DNA from: JBFXJF01 sp050175155
GTDB lineage: Bacteria > Bacillota > Bacilli > Tepidibacillales > Tepidibacillaceae
Assembly (NCBI GenBank): GCA_050175155.1
Contig: JBFXJF010000022.1
Location: 1 to 42,246 of the forward strand
Direction: 5' to 3'
Length of the DNA stretch: 42,246 nt
Shown here: piece by piece, positions 42,179-42,246 of the stretch
How the letters are laid out: each line of letters starts with the position of its first letter
Position numbering within the stretch: the first letter of the stretch is position 1
The notes under the pieces: generated by a model
The model's input: only the letters and a program-made list of their open reading frames with translations
What the model was told of the DNA's origin: nothing
The model's database searches: none
Position numbers and translations under genes: made by a program

Positions 42179-42246
42179 ATGCATAAAAACCTATTATTGT
42201 TTTTTATCTTATTGATTTGCACAATTGTCTTTATTACCGGTTGTAG
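42179..42246 (+). CDS. lipoprotein, 5' end only
   Basis: ATG at 42179 follows AGGGGGAT. The visible 22 residues start MHKNLLLFF, continue with a hydrophobic helix and end FITGC, a lipobox with Cys22 as the lipidation site. The product should be a membrane-anchored lipoprotein. The rest lies beyond the window, so nothing more can be said of its function. Confidence 0.75.
   Translation, partial: MHKNLLLFFILLICTIVFITGC

Noticed and set aside
42031..42222. 63-codon minus-strand frame near the right end
   Set aside because: No ribosome site, and it overlaps the start of the better supported lipoprotein gene.
1..42246. CRISPR arrays, tRNAs, rRNAs, insertion sequences
   Set aside because: No regularly spaced repeats, clover-leaf sequences, rRNA signatures or transposase genes were seen on reading both strands; short or decayed elements could be missed by eye.

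Overview
The window is AT-rich chromosomal DNA from a low-GC, endospore-forming member of the Bacillota (Firmicutes). Three things point there. The housekeeping gene order is Bacillus/Clostridia-like. There is an unannotated-looking spoVM gene and a sporulation-type ylbJ-ylbK-ylbL-ylbM block. Between recG and rsmD (ylbH) lies a structured RNA resembling the forespore sRNA CsfG. Genus cannot be settled from sequence alone. AAGGAGG-type Shine-Dalgarno (SD) sites precede most genes, and starts other than ATG are common.

Layout. 1-1085: the 3' tail of an unknown + strand gene, then a YitT-family membrane protein on the minus strand. 1095-6349: TPR protein, dapB, mgsA, cca, birA (catalytic core only) and a second large TPR protein whose SD lies inside a hairpin. 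6396-7602: terminator, a 55-residue two-helix membrane protein, thiN, spoVM. 7632-7917: rpmB on the minus strand with its promoter. 8019-14652: asp23-like gene, fakA, fakB, sdaAB, sdaAA, recG. 14661-14839: CsfG-like RNA on the minus strand with a sigmaF/sigmaG-like promoter. 14915-21183: rsmD, coaD, ylbJ(-), ylbK, ylbL, tmcAL(-), yceD, rpmF. 21200-27891: fatty-acid operon fapR-plsX-fabH-fabD-fabG-acpP-fabF followed by rnc, with a near-perfect FapR operator over the fapR start site. 28006-41942: less conserved genes: a ferritin-like protein, a secreted coiled-coil protein with a two-component system, an aldehyde dehydrogenase, an ACR3/BASS-like permease, an OsmC protein, an XTP/dITP pyrophosphatase, the SbcCD-like YhaO-YhaN pair, an MFS transporter and a tyrosine recombinase. 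The window ends inside a lipoprotein gene at 42179.

The genes work together in several places. FakA/FakB, with FapR, PlsX and the Fab enzymes, link fatty-acid activation, synthesis and membrane phospholipid supply. RecG, Rnc, RsmD, TmcAL, Cca, RpmB and RpmF serve DNA repair and the translation machinery. SpoVM, YlbJ and the CsfG-like RNA belong to sporulation. I found no CRISPR array, tRNA, rRNA or insertion sequence, and no stretch longer than 300 bases without a gene or RNA. The best candidates for something under-described are the CsfG-like RNA, the SD-occluding hairpin at 4845, the secreted-protein/two-component cluster at 28.5-31.1 kb, and the recombinase with tandem 9-mers at the right edge.
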